Assembly (NCBI RefSeq): GCF_009870125.1
Contig: NC_046681.1
Coordinates: forward strand, 19,791,001 to 19,855,000
DNA length: 64,000 bases
Source of the DNA: Drosophila pseudoobscura
Lineage: Eukaryota; Arthropoda; Insecta; Diptera; Drosophilidae
Direction: 5' to 3'
Shown: piece by piece, positions 20,272-30,472 of the stretch
Position numbering within the stretch: position 1 is the stretch's first letter
Layout of the letters: the number at the start of each line of letters is the position of its first letter
Translations under genes and position numbers: made by a program
Notes under the pieces: generated by a model
Database searches by the model: none
Seen by the model: only the letters and a program-made list of their open reading frames with translations
Told to the model about the DNA's origin: nothing

Positions 20272-22884
20272 ATGGATAATCAAGCCTACAATTATTGCTT
20301 GGACTTTTCGAATTTTTACGAGGCCAGAAGTGCAAAAATAAAACCGATTTGCTCATTTCTCCAAGTTTCCGACATGAATCAACGGACAAACGACAGCAAA
20401 GCCTCGTTAATCATAAACGAGGAGGTGTCACAACAGGATAAGCGTACGGCACGAGAGATGGGAGGTGAAATGTCTTCTCAAGCCTATCTAGAGGACCTAA
20501 AATGGCCAACGAAGAACCTTTCAAAGCAGCAACAGCAGAAGCCTTCCATCCTGGACCAGACCCAGGCTCAGGAGCGTATGTGCGCGAACAGATCCGGCTG
20601 TGGTATGAACCGTAGCTATCATCCAGGCGATTACCTAGCACAACAGCCGCATCAGAGTCAGAATTTAAATCAGAGTCCTGCCAAGAAACAGCAGACTTCT
20701 CGGGATCTGGAGCAGAGAAGCCAGACTCCTCCCATGCCGAGTCAGTGTCTCCAGACTTCATATCCGAAACTTCTTCAAGAACAGGCACAGCGTTATGACA
20801 GCCCGAATAAAAAATCTTCAATCAGAGCCAGCTCCAAAGGTATGAAAGTCCGATTTTTGGGTCCTCCGCGACGAAGTGTTTCCTTTCTGACGGAAAATCC
20901 AGAGCCCTCCAATGAGGGCTCGAGCAATACGGATGAGGAGAATTCAGCCGATAAACGTGATGAACGTGATCAAAATACATCAAATAAGTACATGGAATTC
21001 CTGCCCCAGCACTATTCGCATCAGCAGCAGCACCCACATGAACAGTATCGGACGGCTTTGAATCAGAATTCTCCTCAAAGCAATCAAAGCCAGAAGAAAG
21101 CACCCATAAGCAAAACTAAAGACGTCCTATCGCCGTGTCCACATCAGTACAGTCCGCAAAAGCCAAATATACTTTCTAAGAACACGGACGTGACAGATTT
21201 TCACCAATATATTAAAGAACTTGATGGAAACGCATCGTGCAAGTGCAAGGAATATGCCCGTAAACTCGGTCCGAGTCCAGACCATCTTCATAGGCACAAA
21301 CAGGAGCATTATCAAAAGAATTCAACGTTACGTCAGAAGGTCGAAAAACAGGAGCTGTATCCGATTCATCTACAGCAGCAATCATACCCGAATCCTTGTG
21401 AGAATACTTGTGAAAAGCCGTCACAACGTAATCAAAGCAAGATGCAAGTTAAGGATATCCCATTGTCGACTCCTCATCAATACGGTGGTCTCCCTGTGCC
21501 GGATAGGTGGGGCAGAGAGATTGGTGGGGAACTTCTCGCTAAGACTCGGACTCGGAGCGACACCTCCGAGAAAAACCGCGAAGATTCCACAGTAAAACAA
21601 ACAAAATATAACAGATGCGGAAGGTGTAGTGTCGAGAACGGCACCGACAGCACAGGATCGTCCAGGAACGAGCAGTGTTCCATGGTCCGGGCCGAGCTGT
21701 GTGCGTTGGTCCGGAACGAGATTGAAATTCAGTCGGTGTTCGATGAACTGTCTGATACTGTGATCTGTCATGTGAAGGAATTTTTGTGTGGGCTGTCAAC
21801 AACTGACAATGTTTCCCCGGGCGAGTATATGGAGGAGAGTGTATCTACAAAGGCACCCAAGAATTCAGCCATAGATGATGTCCTGGATACCAAGAGGCAG
21901 GAGTCATATCAAACCCAAAACAGAGCATCGCCTATCAAAGGTATATTAAAAGCTCAAAAAGTTAAAATGCCACAAAATCCAGGACTAGACAGAAAAAATG
22001 TCGGGGAGCTCCAGTCTGTGAGCACACTGTACAAGAGCATGGAGTATGTTCCTAGAAAAGTTTCGCTTCAGGATCTTACCAAAGAGAAGACACAGAAGTC
22101 GTATCGACAGGCTTCGCAACATTCCCATCGTACCTCGAAGCTCAAGGCTCAAAAGAATCCTCAACAGAAGCATCCAAATCAGCAAATCGCGGACTTTCCT
22201 CCATTCTCGCGCTTCGGCGATACGCCTGAGGATGATTCCGAAGAGTGTAATTTCGGAGTGGATAAGAAGGCACGCAACAAGTTCATGGAATGTCACGGTA
22301 AAGGCTTCCCAAGGGACAAGCCCAAGCACAGGCAGTCCGGTGCCGGGCATGGGGTATTTTCCATGGCCAGTAGCAACTCGGTATCGACTTCGATCAGTGC
22401 CAAGAGCGGGGACGAGCTGCGTGCCATAGTCTGGGACGAGATGCAATTGCAGTCGGTGCGTGGTGATCAAACATCCAGGCCACGATATAAGGATCTTGAA
22501 GAGAAAGTTTCCACACGTTCAGACTGGAATCCGCCCAGAGATCACACCCATCCTTGTTCAAACGTGTCCAAGTTTCAGGATATGAAGGAAACAATGTCCA
22601 CACACATCGGTTCCCTCTCGAATTTGGCCATAGCTGTTCATGCGCCCACCACTGATTCATTTAAGAGTTCCACAACAGATGAGATGCCACAAATCGAGTG
22701 CAGTATGAGTGTAGCTGATTTAGTGAGCTACAAGGTAATCACTCCCATGATCATGAAGATACACAAAAGGTATATGACCCATATGCAGAATGAGATGCAG
22801 CTCTTGAAGTATCTGGAGACGGTGCCGCGCCTTGTCGGTCAGATTTACAAGGAAAACATCACGATGGAACAGAGGAAACTCTAA
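20272..22884 (+). CDS. 870-aa Gln/Ser/Lys-rich protein of unknown function
   Basis: A single open frame from the ATG at 20272 (MDNQAYNYCLDFSNFYEA) to a TAA at 22884. Residues ~45-450 are low in complexity, rich in Gln, Ser, Asn, Pro and charged residues. A CKCKEY motif is at about 324-329 and a RCGRC at about 447-451. Two related segments occur: SMVRAELCALVRNEIEIQSV (about 470-489) and DELRAIVWDEMQLQSV (714-729). The C-terminal ~55 residues (from MSVADLVSYKVITPMIMKIH) are the most ordered-looking part and probably form helices. There is no signal peptide, membrane span or recognised domain. AATAAA lies at 22948-22953. Decayed copies of this gene follow immediately, so the locus has duplicated repeatedly. 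Its length, single exon and composition suggest a fast-evolving, perhaps germline, gene. That is inference. Confidence 0.7.
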   Translation: MDNQAYNYCLDFSNFYEARSAKIKPICSFLQVSDMNQRTNDSKASLIINEEVSQQDKRTAREMGGEMSSQAYLEDLKWPTKNLSKQQQQKPSILDQTQAQERMCANRSGCGMNRSYHPGDYLAQQPHQSQNLNQSPAKKQQTSRDLEQRSQTPPMPSQCLQTSYPKLLQEQAQRYDSPNKKSSIRASSKGMKVRFLGPPRRSVSFLTENPEPSNEGSSNTDEENSADKRDERDQNTSNKYMEFLPQHYSHQQQHPHEQYRTALNQNSPQSNQSQKKAPISKTKDVLSPCPHQYSPQKPNILSKNTDVTDFHQYIKELDGNASCKCKEYARKLGPSPDHLHRHKQEHYQKNSTLRQKVEKQELYPIHLQQQSYPNPCENTCEKPSQRNQSKMQVKDIPLSTPHQYGGLPVPDRWGREIGGELLAKTRTRSDTSEKNREDSTVKQTKYNRCGRCSVENGTDSTGSSRNEQCSMVRAELCALVRNEIEIQSVFDELSDTVICHVKEFLCGLSTTDNVSPGEYMEESVSTKAPKNSAIDDVLDTKRQESYQTQNRASPIKGILKAQKVKMPQNPGLDRKNVGELQSVSTLYKSMEYVPRKVSLQDLTKEKTQKSYRQASQHSHRTSKLKAQKNPQQKHPNQQIADFPPFSRFGDTPEDDSEECNFGVDKKARNKFMECHGKGFPRDKPKHRQSGAGHGVFSMASSNSVSTSISAKSGDELRAIVWDEMQLQSVRGDQTSRPRYKDLEEKVSTRSDWNPPRDHTHPCSNVSKFQDMKETMSTHIGSLSNLAIAVHAPTTDSFKSSTTDEMPQIECSMSVADLVSYKVITPMIMKIHKRYMTHMQNEMQLLKYLETVPRLVGQIYKENITMEQRKL

Positions 22885-22947
22885 AAATGTTTAAAGTCAC
22901 TTTTGATTCAATGATACCTTTTAATATATTTTATAATTATTGTATTA

Positions 22948-22953
22948 AATAAA
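22948..22953 (+). terminator. Poly(A) signal AATAAA
   Basis: It is 64 bp after the stop codon of the 870-aa frame and directly before the duplicated fragment. Confidence 0.6.
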
Positions 22954-22960
22954 CAATATA

Positions 22961-23171
22961 AGGATCTAGAAGAGTCAGTTTCCACCCTTTCAGACTTGAA
23001 TTCGCCCAGAGATGACACCCATCGTTGTTCAAACGTGTCCAAGTTTCAGGATATGAAGGAAACAATGTCCAAACACATCGATTCCCTCCCGAAGCTGTAG
23101 CCATAGCTGTTAATGCGCCCACCACTGATTCATTTAAGGGTTCGACAACAGATGAGATGCCACAAATCGAG
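22961..23171 (+). pseudogene. Decayed copy of the 3' part of the 870-aa gene
   Basis: It aligns almost base for base with 22490-22700 of the intact gene (for example tgttcaaacgtgtccaagtt occurs in both), with a small deletion that breaks the frame and an in-frame TAG. It lies 8 bp after the poly(A) signal of the intact gene. Confidence 0.8.
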
Positions 23172-23177
23172 TAAAAC

Positions 23178-23468
23178 ACTGTAAAACAAACAAAATATAA
23201 TTAATGCAGAAGGGGTAGTGACGAGAACGGCACAAACAGCACCTCCACGAGATCGTCCGTGATCACTGTGAAGAGCAGGGACGAGTTGCGTTCCATGGTC
23301 CGGGACGAGCTGTGTGCCTTGGTCCAGAACGAGAAATTCAGTCGGTGTTCAATGAACTGCTTGATACTGTAGTCTGTCATGTAATGGAATTTTTGTGTGT
23401 CAACAACTGACAACGTTCCCCCGGCCTAGTACAAAGAAGAGAGTGTATCTACAAATGCACCCAAGAAT
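23178..23468 (+). pseudogene. Decayed copy of the middle part of the 870-aa gene
   Basis: It aligns with 21588-21866 of the intact gene (shared gtaaaacaaacaaaatataa). It carries frameshifts and stops. It reads DELRSMVRDELCALVQNE, which combines features of both internal repeat segments of the intact protein. In the gene this block precedes the one copied at 22961-23171; here the order is reversed. Confidence 0.8.
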
Positions 23469-24176
23469 TACAAAAATTACCAATAACACAAAACCAAGTA
23501 GAAATCTCTTTAAAATGCTATTCGCGATACGGTAAATACCTTTGCCAATTAAAGGAAATTCTTGAGCGGTGTGCTGCTTTTCAGATCTTCGATCTTGCCC
23601 CGCTCTCTGCCTCCTCCAACACACGATGATAATCCACAATATTGAAGAAACGGTAAAACCAAAAATACAGAACCATAGGACCATATCTACCAGATTTCAG
23701 AATCTGGATCAAATCGAATTAATACTATAGTCAGAATATTATCGCTCAGTGTGCGACCCCTGTTGGAGGGGAGGGAAAAGATATAACGGCTGCTGTTGGT
23801 ATGAGAAGAGTGAGAGACAGAAATAGAGACAGATAAAATATTCTAAAGTTCTAATAAAATCGGTCATAGGGTGGATAGAGGAGAAAAGAAATACCAATTG
23901 AGAGAGATCTCCCTCCCCGCTTTAAAGAAGAAATCAATTCTTTCCTGATTGCCGTCTCTCTTTACGTTTCCACTTAATTGGAAAATAAGAATAAAAACCC
24001 TACCACACAAAACTTGACTTTTCTTTCATCATATTAGTTTTCATGCTTTCAGTTCGAGCAAGCAAAGTAATCTTGTTATAAAAGTCATCATTGAAAGGGG
24101 TAAAATCTCTTCATACGAGTATACTGAACAAACTAGAATCCATTGAAACAGCACCCATCCCATCTTCTCTCGCTTG
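23469..24176. other. Degenerate spacer with gene-derived 5' sequence
   Basis: From about 24045 it resembles sequence just upstream of the 870-aa gene: gcaaagtaatcttgttataa here against gcaaagtaaccctgttatta near 20197. The stretch at 24117-24150 resembles 19850-19885 (shared acgagtatact). The remaining part shows nothing distinct. Confidence 0.5.
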
Positions 24177-24323
24177 ATGGATACAGATGATCGCAAGTGT
24201 TGCTCGAATTCACGTAAGCAATCCCACAATGCCAACAGAGAAAAAACAAATCACAGAAATCGATCCCTAATAGAGGATGAGATGCCGCCACAGAGCAAGA
24301 AAAAGCTACGGGAGGAAGTCTAA
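24177..24323 (+). pseudogene. Truncated N-terminal paralogue of the 870-aa gene
   Basis: The ATG at 24177 follows tctctcgcttg, matching tctctcgatct before the ATG of the 870-aa gene. The frame encodes 48 aa (MDTDDRKCCSNSRKQSHNAN at the start) and then stops. Further reading in another frame gives QQSSQQSSDEQPPKNPNMV (to about 24520), similar in composition to the intact protein. It is probably a decayed tandem paralogue. Whether the 48-aa product is made is unknown. Confidence 0.5.
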
Positions 24324-27300
24324 GATTATTTCTTCTAGTGATCTAAGAACATTGCGATGGCTTACGGAGAAAACTTTAATCCAGGAGAATCCAGAAACCG
24401 TATCCGTGTTCTCCAAAGAAGCATTCGCATGGAAGCCCTGAGAAGATGCAGCAGTCTTCACAACAATCATCTGATGAGCAGCCTCCTAAGAATCCCAACA
24501 TGGTGATGCCACAGTCAGTAAGAGGATCTTTCCATAGGAAATATTGACAAAAGCGTGATTCTTTTGTGTTATAAATATGTGTAGGTAGAAACTTGTTTTA
24601 CATAAGAATCTAGGGGAGGTAGATTCCCTATGAAATTTACTAAGCAGAGCACTAGGTACACCTGACTTTAGACAGATATCATTACATCTAGAGAGCCCTC
24701 TTCTTGCTAGGGATTGTGAGGAACGAACCACGAAGGGCTGACATCATTGGAGGTATATTTCTGACTGAAAACCCATAGTTTTTGACAACATATGAGCTTC
24801 CATGGATAGGTATATAAGAGATATACAAATTTGGAGTAAATCTCTAAATACCAAAGATTGTGCCAAGGCTGGAAGTGGCTTCAAAACCGTGTTAGGGTCC
24901 TAGAGCTCCGACCAGATTCACTTTTGACGACTATCACACAAATGTTCCCTTTAGCTCAGATCCAAAAATCCACACAGAATAAATTCCTTGTGGCGCCTCG
25001 GGGGAAACTATGGAAATGGAAATGGGATGTATGTGCGTGTGTGTGTGTGTGTGTGTGGGTGTATGCATAATTATCGCTGCAACGAAACGCATGAAACTCC
25101 CAAAACACACACAAATCACAAATCAGAAATCGAAAATCACAAAATTCGCCATCTCTCAAATCGAAAATCACAAATCGCCAATTGCCGAAATCGAAATGCA
25201 TAACGAAATTATCAATGGGCTGCCATTGGGAGGGGGTGGGAGGTGGGGCGATTTCCAGTGCGGATGCGACCTTGTCAAATTATATGCTGAGCGAGGCTTA
25301 GCGGCCAAAAACGGAAATGCGCATTATGAGCTTTTGGCCATCGCTTCCAGGATATCGAACAAAGCTTCATTTCCTCCTCCCCCTACTCCCCCTCCTGCTG
25401 CCCCGTCGCTGGCAGCACTGCCCCAAAATTTTGATGTGTTATTTATCAGTGTGTGTGTGTGTGTGTGAGAGAGACAGCGGATATATCAAGAGAATGGCGA
25501 CATATATCCCTCCGAATCCGTATATCCATGAAGCTATATATAGATTGTACTGGACGACAGACAGACAATTGGCCCGGTCCCCGACCCAGTGGGCGATTGG
25601 GTCGCCGGGTCGCCGGGTCACCCATGCGTTTGTGTATGGCTGCAATTTTAATTAAAATTTATTGATTTACAGTTGAATAAATGCACATTGCAATTGCATC
25701 AATGTCCTCGCACTCCAAGCCAGTCCAGTCCCCCCTCCCCCCTCCTCTGCTCTCCAGTCGCCCCAAAAATGTCTGCGAGGTGTAGGGAGAGGGATAGAGG
25801 GAGAGAGAGGTAGTAGAGAGCAGTCTGGAACTATGTATATTCCGATTCCTTGCCAAATGGACCACTCTTTTAATTCTCTAACTTAAAACAGGCAGGGCTT
25901 TTGGGGTATCTTGGGTTAACGGAGAGGTCTGGGAGATCTAGATCTGGGTTTTGATCTAGGGTTTTATGGTGAAGAGATCTATGGAGATCTATAAATTCAG
26001 CATGTAGGCATGTATAAATGATGGTCTTCAGAAGATCATCCCTTGAGCACAGATAAATATATTCATTATCGAATAACTTAATATTCTTAACGAATAAGAT
26101 ATCCACTCTCCGGAATTTAGCCACAAAAATACTACGAGATCTATTCAATGATTCCTAGATATTTCGAATTTTTCACCTTTTAAATGATGCTTTTATCAAC
26201 AGATAAATTTCAATGGTATAAAAGGGTTTTACTGAATATCAAATGATGCCGAACATCCTGAAGTTCTTAGCCACTAAAGCCCTTCTTCAGAAGACACTAA
26301 AGGATAAGGATAAGGATATCAGGCTAGGTTAGGTTAACCCGGACGGCCCTCAACGGGGCCACGCATAGGCCGGTATAGCCCTTAGTTATCCGGTTAGGGG
26401 GGGGGGATATCTTTGAATATCATACAACTAAAGAAGCCACATCTAGAGAAAGTAGAATTCCCATGATATCATGATTTGAAATGCATTTTTCAAGGAAAAT
26501 TCTTAAAGAAAAACCCCAAAACTTCCACATAGGCGCCACCCACGAGTACCTTCTTCCATTCCACTCGTAGCTCCCCCCCATCCAAACACCTTAAGACCTC
26601 TAAAATTTCTTTCTAATCTCTCCCGCTGTCTCCACCAAAAGTATGCGCACACCTTAGTGTGTTCGCCACTTCGTCTAATGCCTTAAGTTTGATGATCCAT
26701 TTGCTTTCCTCTTTATTTCTGGTTTTAATAATACATTTTCCACTTTTAATTAAAGTTTTAGTTGTTGAACAATTTTTCGAGAAAAGTTTCGCCCAAAACA
26801 AAATGCAAAAAAAAAAACAGCAAAGAAGAAGAAAAAAAGGACGAAAAGGCGAATAGTTGGCTTCTGCTGTTGGCTCCGGCTGGGGCTTTTCCTCTGGCTC
26901 CTGGGGTCTGGGGTCTCTAGATCTCTGGGCGTCTGTCTGCTGTGGCACTTGTGTGTGTGTGCTTGTGCAATGTCATTAACAGGTGAAAGTTTTTCAGCCA
27001 TAGCACACATCATTTTGCAGTCGAGGAAAAGCCACAACAACATGCAGTGGAAACACAATTACAATTGCGGTTCATTTGACAGTTTTCATTTAGTTTGAAA
27101 CTCCTTCGCCAGAAAGGATCCACTCCTTGGCCTGACAGGCATCCCACGGACACGGATACCTGCCCCCCAAAAGCAGACGCAGGCTGTTGCATAATTAACA
27201 ACGGCCAACAACAGTGTTAAGCAGTGCATCAGAGCCCCACCAAATGTTAACTGCCTCCCAAAAACGGCACAACAGAAGGAGTACTCAACGGAGCAAAAAC

Positions 27301-27745
27301 TTGCGGCTGTAAATCAGCCCCAAAAAAAGAACAAAAGAACATGTTCGTTAAGAAATTTTTTCTTATTTCTGCCACACGCACAATGCAACCGGAGAGAAGT
27401 AGGGAGAGTGTGGCAATGGCGTGGCAGTGGCGGGGCAGTGGCTTGTTAAATGTGGAGTGGGGTTAACCAGAAGGTTATATGAATATATGAAGATGTTTCT
27501 CCTTTCACAGTTTTCCCTTGCCGCATAATAAGAAAGGTCTGGGCATGTAAGAAAGATCAGGTGGTTGGGGTATTCCATTATGGTCGATTGCCATTTAATA
27601 AGTGATTAATTTCATAAGAATTAAGTATCCTTTATGGGGAACAAGTTGTGCTGTAATTTAAGGGATTTAATGGGGGTTCTGTTCTACCAATATTTTCCTT
27701 CAACTTTGGAAGGGCAAATATACCCCTATATTTGGCAAAAAGACA
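24324..27745. other. No clear gene; repeats and a possible TE scrap
   Basis: It holds (GT)n at 25037-25058 and 25447-25467, and a diffuse repeat of aaatcgaaaatcacaaa at 25110-25200. A SINE/TE-like scrap lies near 26318-26410. The rest is AT-rich with no credible exon. Confidence 0.4.
26318..26410. mobile_element. Possible short TE fragment
   Basis: The sequence starts near gctaggttaggttaacccgg and continues as GC-rich sequence (cggccctcaacggggccacg) up to a G-run. The ggttaggttaa start and the abrupt change of base composition are typical of a dispersed insect repeat. The family is not identified. Confidence 0.3.
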
Positions 27746-27895
27746 ATGCCCGGTACCTGCTGTGGACCTACTGGTGGAATGGGACTCTGCCTCTTGTGTG
27801 TACCCTACAACAGCCAGGGATTCCGGTCGATCAATCACTGCTTCGGACCCTATGCCTGCTGCTCCTGCTATGGGCCCTATGGGGGACACTGCTAG
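27746..27895 (+). CDS. 49-aa cysteine-rich small protein
   Basis: The ATG at 27746 opens a 49-codon frame to a TAG at 27893-27895. The protein starts MPGTCCGPTGGMGLCLLCVP and ends CFGPYACCSCYGPYGGHC. It has nine cysteines (5, 6, 15, 18, 32, 38, 39, 41, 49), with CCGP, CxxC, CCxC and repeated GPY. The Cys-Gly-Pro composition resembles the Mst(3)CGP-type sperm-tail proteins of flies, though it is not the simple CGP repeat. Other small Cys-rich proteins are possible. Two overlapping frames are longer but lack this composition. AATAAA is at 28055-28060, 160 bp after the stop. There is no signal peptide. Function inferred: structural, disulphide-rich, possibly male germline. Confidence 0.65.
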   Translation: MPGTCCGPTGGMGLCLLCVPYNSQGFRSINHCFGPYACCSCYGPYGGHC

Positions 27896-28054
27896 TCTGC
27901 TTAAAAGGCAAGTAGGATCCAACACCGATGACCTTGGATCAGAAGAAACTGCATTCTGGACAAAAGTGGAACCAAATTGGAAAGTGCCCAAAAATAAGGC
28001 CGTTCTCTAGCGAACATCTCTTGATCAAAATCTATAAGAAAGAAGACTGATGTT

Positions 28055-28060
28055 AATAAA
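28055..28060 (+). terminator. Poly(A) signal AATAAA
   Basis: It lies 160 bp after the stop of the 49-aa Cys-rich gene, followed by a T-rich run. Confidence 0.5.
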
Positions 28061-30192
28061 TTTTTTTATGCTATTTTTTTCCGCATAAAAGACAAATTTT
28101 TGAACGTGTTTCTCTGGCATTTTATGAAGATTTCCTTAAAGGTTTTTTTTTTTATTTTAGATGCAGTCCAAAATTGGTAATATACCCTTTTTATAGAGCA
28201 ATAGAAGGCCCTTTCTTAGCCGTGGATTTTTCTATTAAAATTTAAGGCCCTTTAGTTCTCAGAAAAACCCATAAATGATCTTTTAAAGATTACCAAATAA
28301 ACATACATTCTTTGTACATAAAATTACCGTTTTTCTCCGCCATTTTTGGGCATATAGTATTCCATTTCCTGGCGCTGAAGCATCTGCCACTCTCTCTCTC
28401 CGCCCTGGGGAGAAATTTCGCATCTTAATTGCCATAAAATATTTAAAACCTAACCCCTTTCGCTCCTACGCTCTATATAGTACCATATGCAATGGCATTT
28501 TATGATCTCTTCTGCCGCATATTCTTGGGTAATTTGATAGTTATGACGGCTCCCTCGAGGCCTCCACCAGCCATCAATAGAAGGGGGGGAGGTGGGGCCT
28601 GTGGAATTTTCGGGTACTCCTCTCACAGGCAATTCGCATGAATATTTAGTTGCGTAATGTGGGGCCACGCCCCACGAAACAGTTTAATTTGTGAAACAGG
28701 GTAAAAACACACACAAAAACACAACAAAAACAACAACAAAACAGAAACAAAAGAAAATGCTAATTTTATTGACATCCAAAACTCAAGAAGGCGACGCGGA
28801 AATTAAAGTCGCGCTTTCGGGGAGGGTGGTGCGAGGGGGGGGGGAGGGGCGGCGACCACGCCTAGTCATTAACACATTTGTGGAGAAGAAGTTCTCCCTG
28901 CACGCCCCTTGCTAATTAACACGTTTTGAATTGTGAATTTTGAAATGTGTTAAAGGCGTAACAATAAATGGGCAGAGGGGGCGGCGGCGGCGGTGGCGGC
29001 GGCGAAGGGCTTGCTGATGGAAGGCTGTCACTAGTGGGTGGGGGGGAGAGGGGTGGGGGTGCGTCACTGGTTAGGAATAACAAAATAATATGCAAAAAGG
29101 ATTTGGTGTTAAGGATAACAAATTGAGGTGCTATTCGAAGGTAAAGAGAACCCAAGAGCGGAAATGCTCCAAGGGAATATTCAAATAGGGAAAATGTATA
29201 GAAAATTGGGAAGATTTTCAGGACAGCGAAGGAAAACCTGTAAAGGAAGCAACGATATAATTTTGGAATATATATTTTCCAGCCTATAATCTTTATTCCT
29301 TCTTATTCCATGACTTCTCTTATCCTTCTACCTTCCTGGCAAGAGTATCCCTACTGTCTCCTACTGTCTGCCCATCTTAGATTCCCCAACTTGTTTCTGT
29401 TTCTGTTTCGACCCCCAATCATCTGTTGGCTGGGCGCAACCTTGAAGGTGTCAAAATAACATACATATTTTGTGCGTTGGCTGGGCGGCCCCCTTCTGAG
29501 TAGCCTCTGGTGCTGGTGGGGGCGTGGCACTTGTTAGGCACAAAATGAAATTAAAACGCGCATAAATTATAGCCAACAGAAAACGTTGACGACGATGGTG
29601 AGGGTGATGATGGTTTTTTTGTCGGTGAGGGGCATAGAACAGTGGCAGACCTTGTTGAATATATTAAGACATTTTCAACATTTCATTTCGTTTCGTTTGG
29701 TTTTCTGTTTTCCGTTCATTTGTGTCTCTATATATCTGCCTCACTTTTATTTGTATTTCTCTTGCTGTTGCTGGTGGAGCTGCCTCAAAAAGTTTTCTTC
29801 ATTATCAAGTACCTGGCAATCGAAGAGCTCCGAAGGCATGTCGGATTGCTGCTAAAGGAGAAAGTATTTGGGAACAATCTGTCGAAGTAGCGAGATGTTT
29901 GAACACCTGGCTCTCGTCTGCTGTAAAGGGAAGAAAATTGAGAAAAAGATTCCCTTGATTAAGGCTATATATCTCATTCATTGAACTATCTTTCATGTTT
30001 TAATTGGAAAAATGCCATCAAAAACAATGTTTCTCTTTCAAAAAGAACGCCTGGGTGCCATAGACTACATTTAATATTTACATTTAATAGAATTTTTATT
30101 AAAATATTAACATCTTATAAATCAAAATTTTGTGCTATTAGATAATTCATTAATTAATAACAATTAATTATTACAGAAAAAAAAGAAAAAAT
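28061..30192. other. No clear gene
   Basis: AT-rich sequence with G-runs at 28835-28850 and a GGCGGC-type patch at 28975-29005. No exon is supported. Confidence 0.4.
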
Positions 30193-30472
30193 CTATGACT
30201 TTTGTTGTATAAATTCCTAAAAAATAAAGGAAGAAAAATCTTTGCTGAAATATGGTAAAAGCCTCTCTTTGGGCCTCACTGTGAGTAGTCCCCAAAAAAA
30301 CCTGGGTATCTTATGGTCTTATCTCCTATGGCCAATCTATGACTTTTGGTCTATAAATTCCTAAAAAACAAAGAAGTATCTTTATTGAAACATTATAAAA
30401 CCCTTTCTTTGCGACTCAGTTTGAGTAGTCCCCAAAAAGGGTATCTTATGGTCTTATCTCCCATGGCCCATA
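30193..30472. repeat. Tandem duplication, unit about 144 bp
   Basis: Copy one starts at 30193 and copy two at 30337, both with ctatgactttt. Each later contains tttgagtagtccccaaaa or a close variant (gtgagtagtccccaaaa), then gtatcttatggtcttatctc and a final atggcc. Copies differ by scattered changes and small gaps. Confidence 0.85.
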
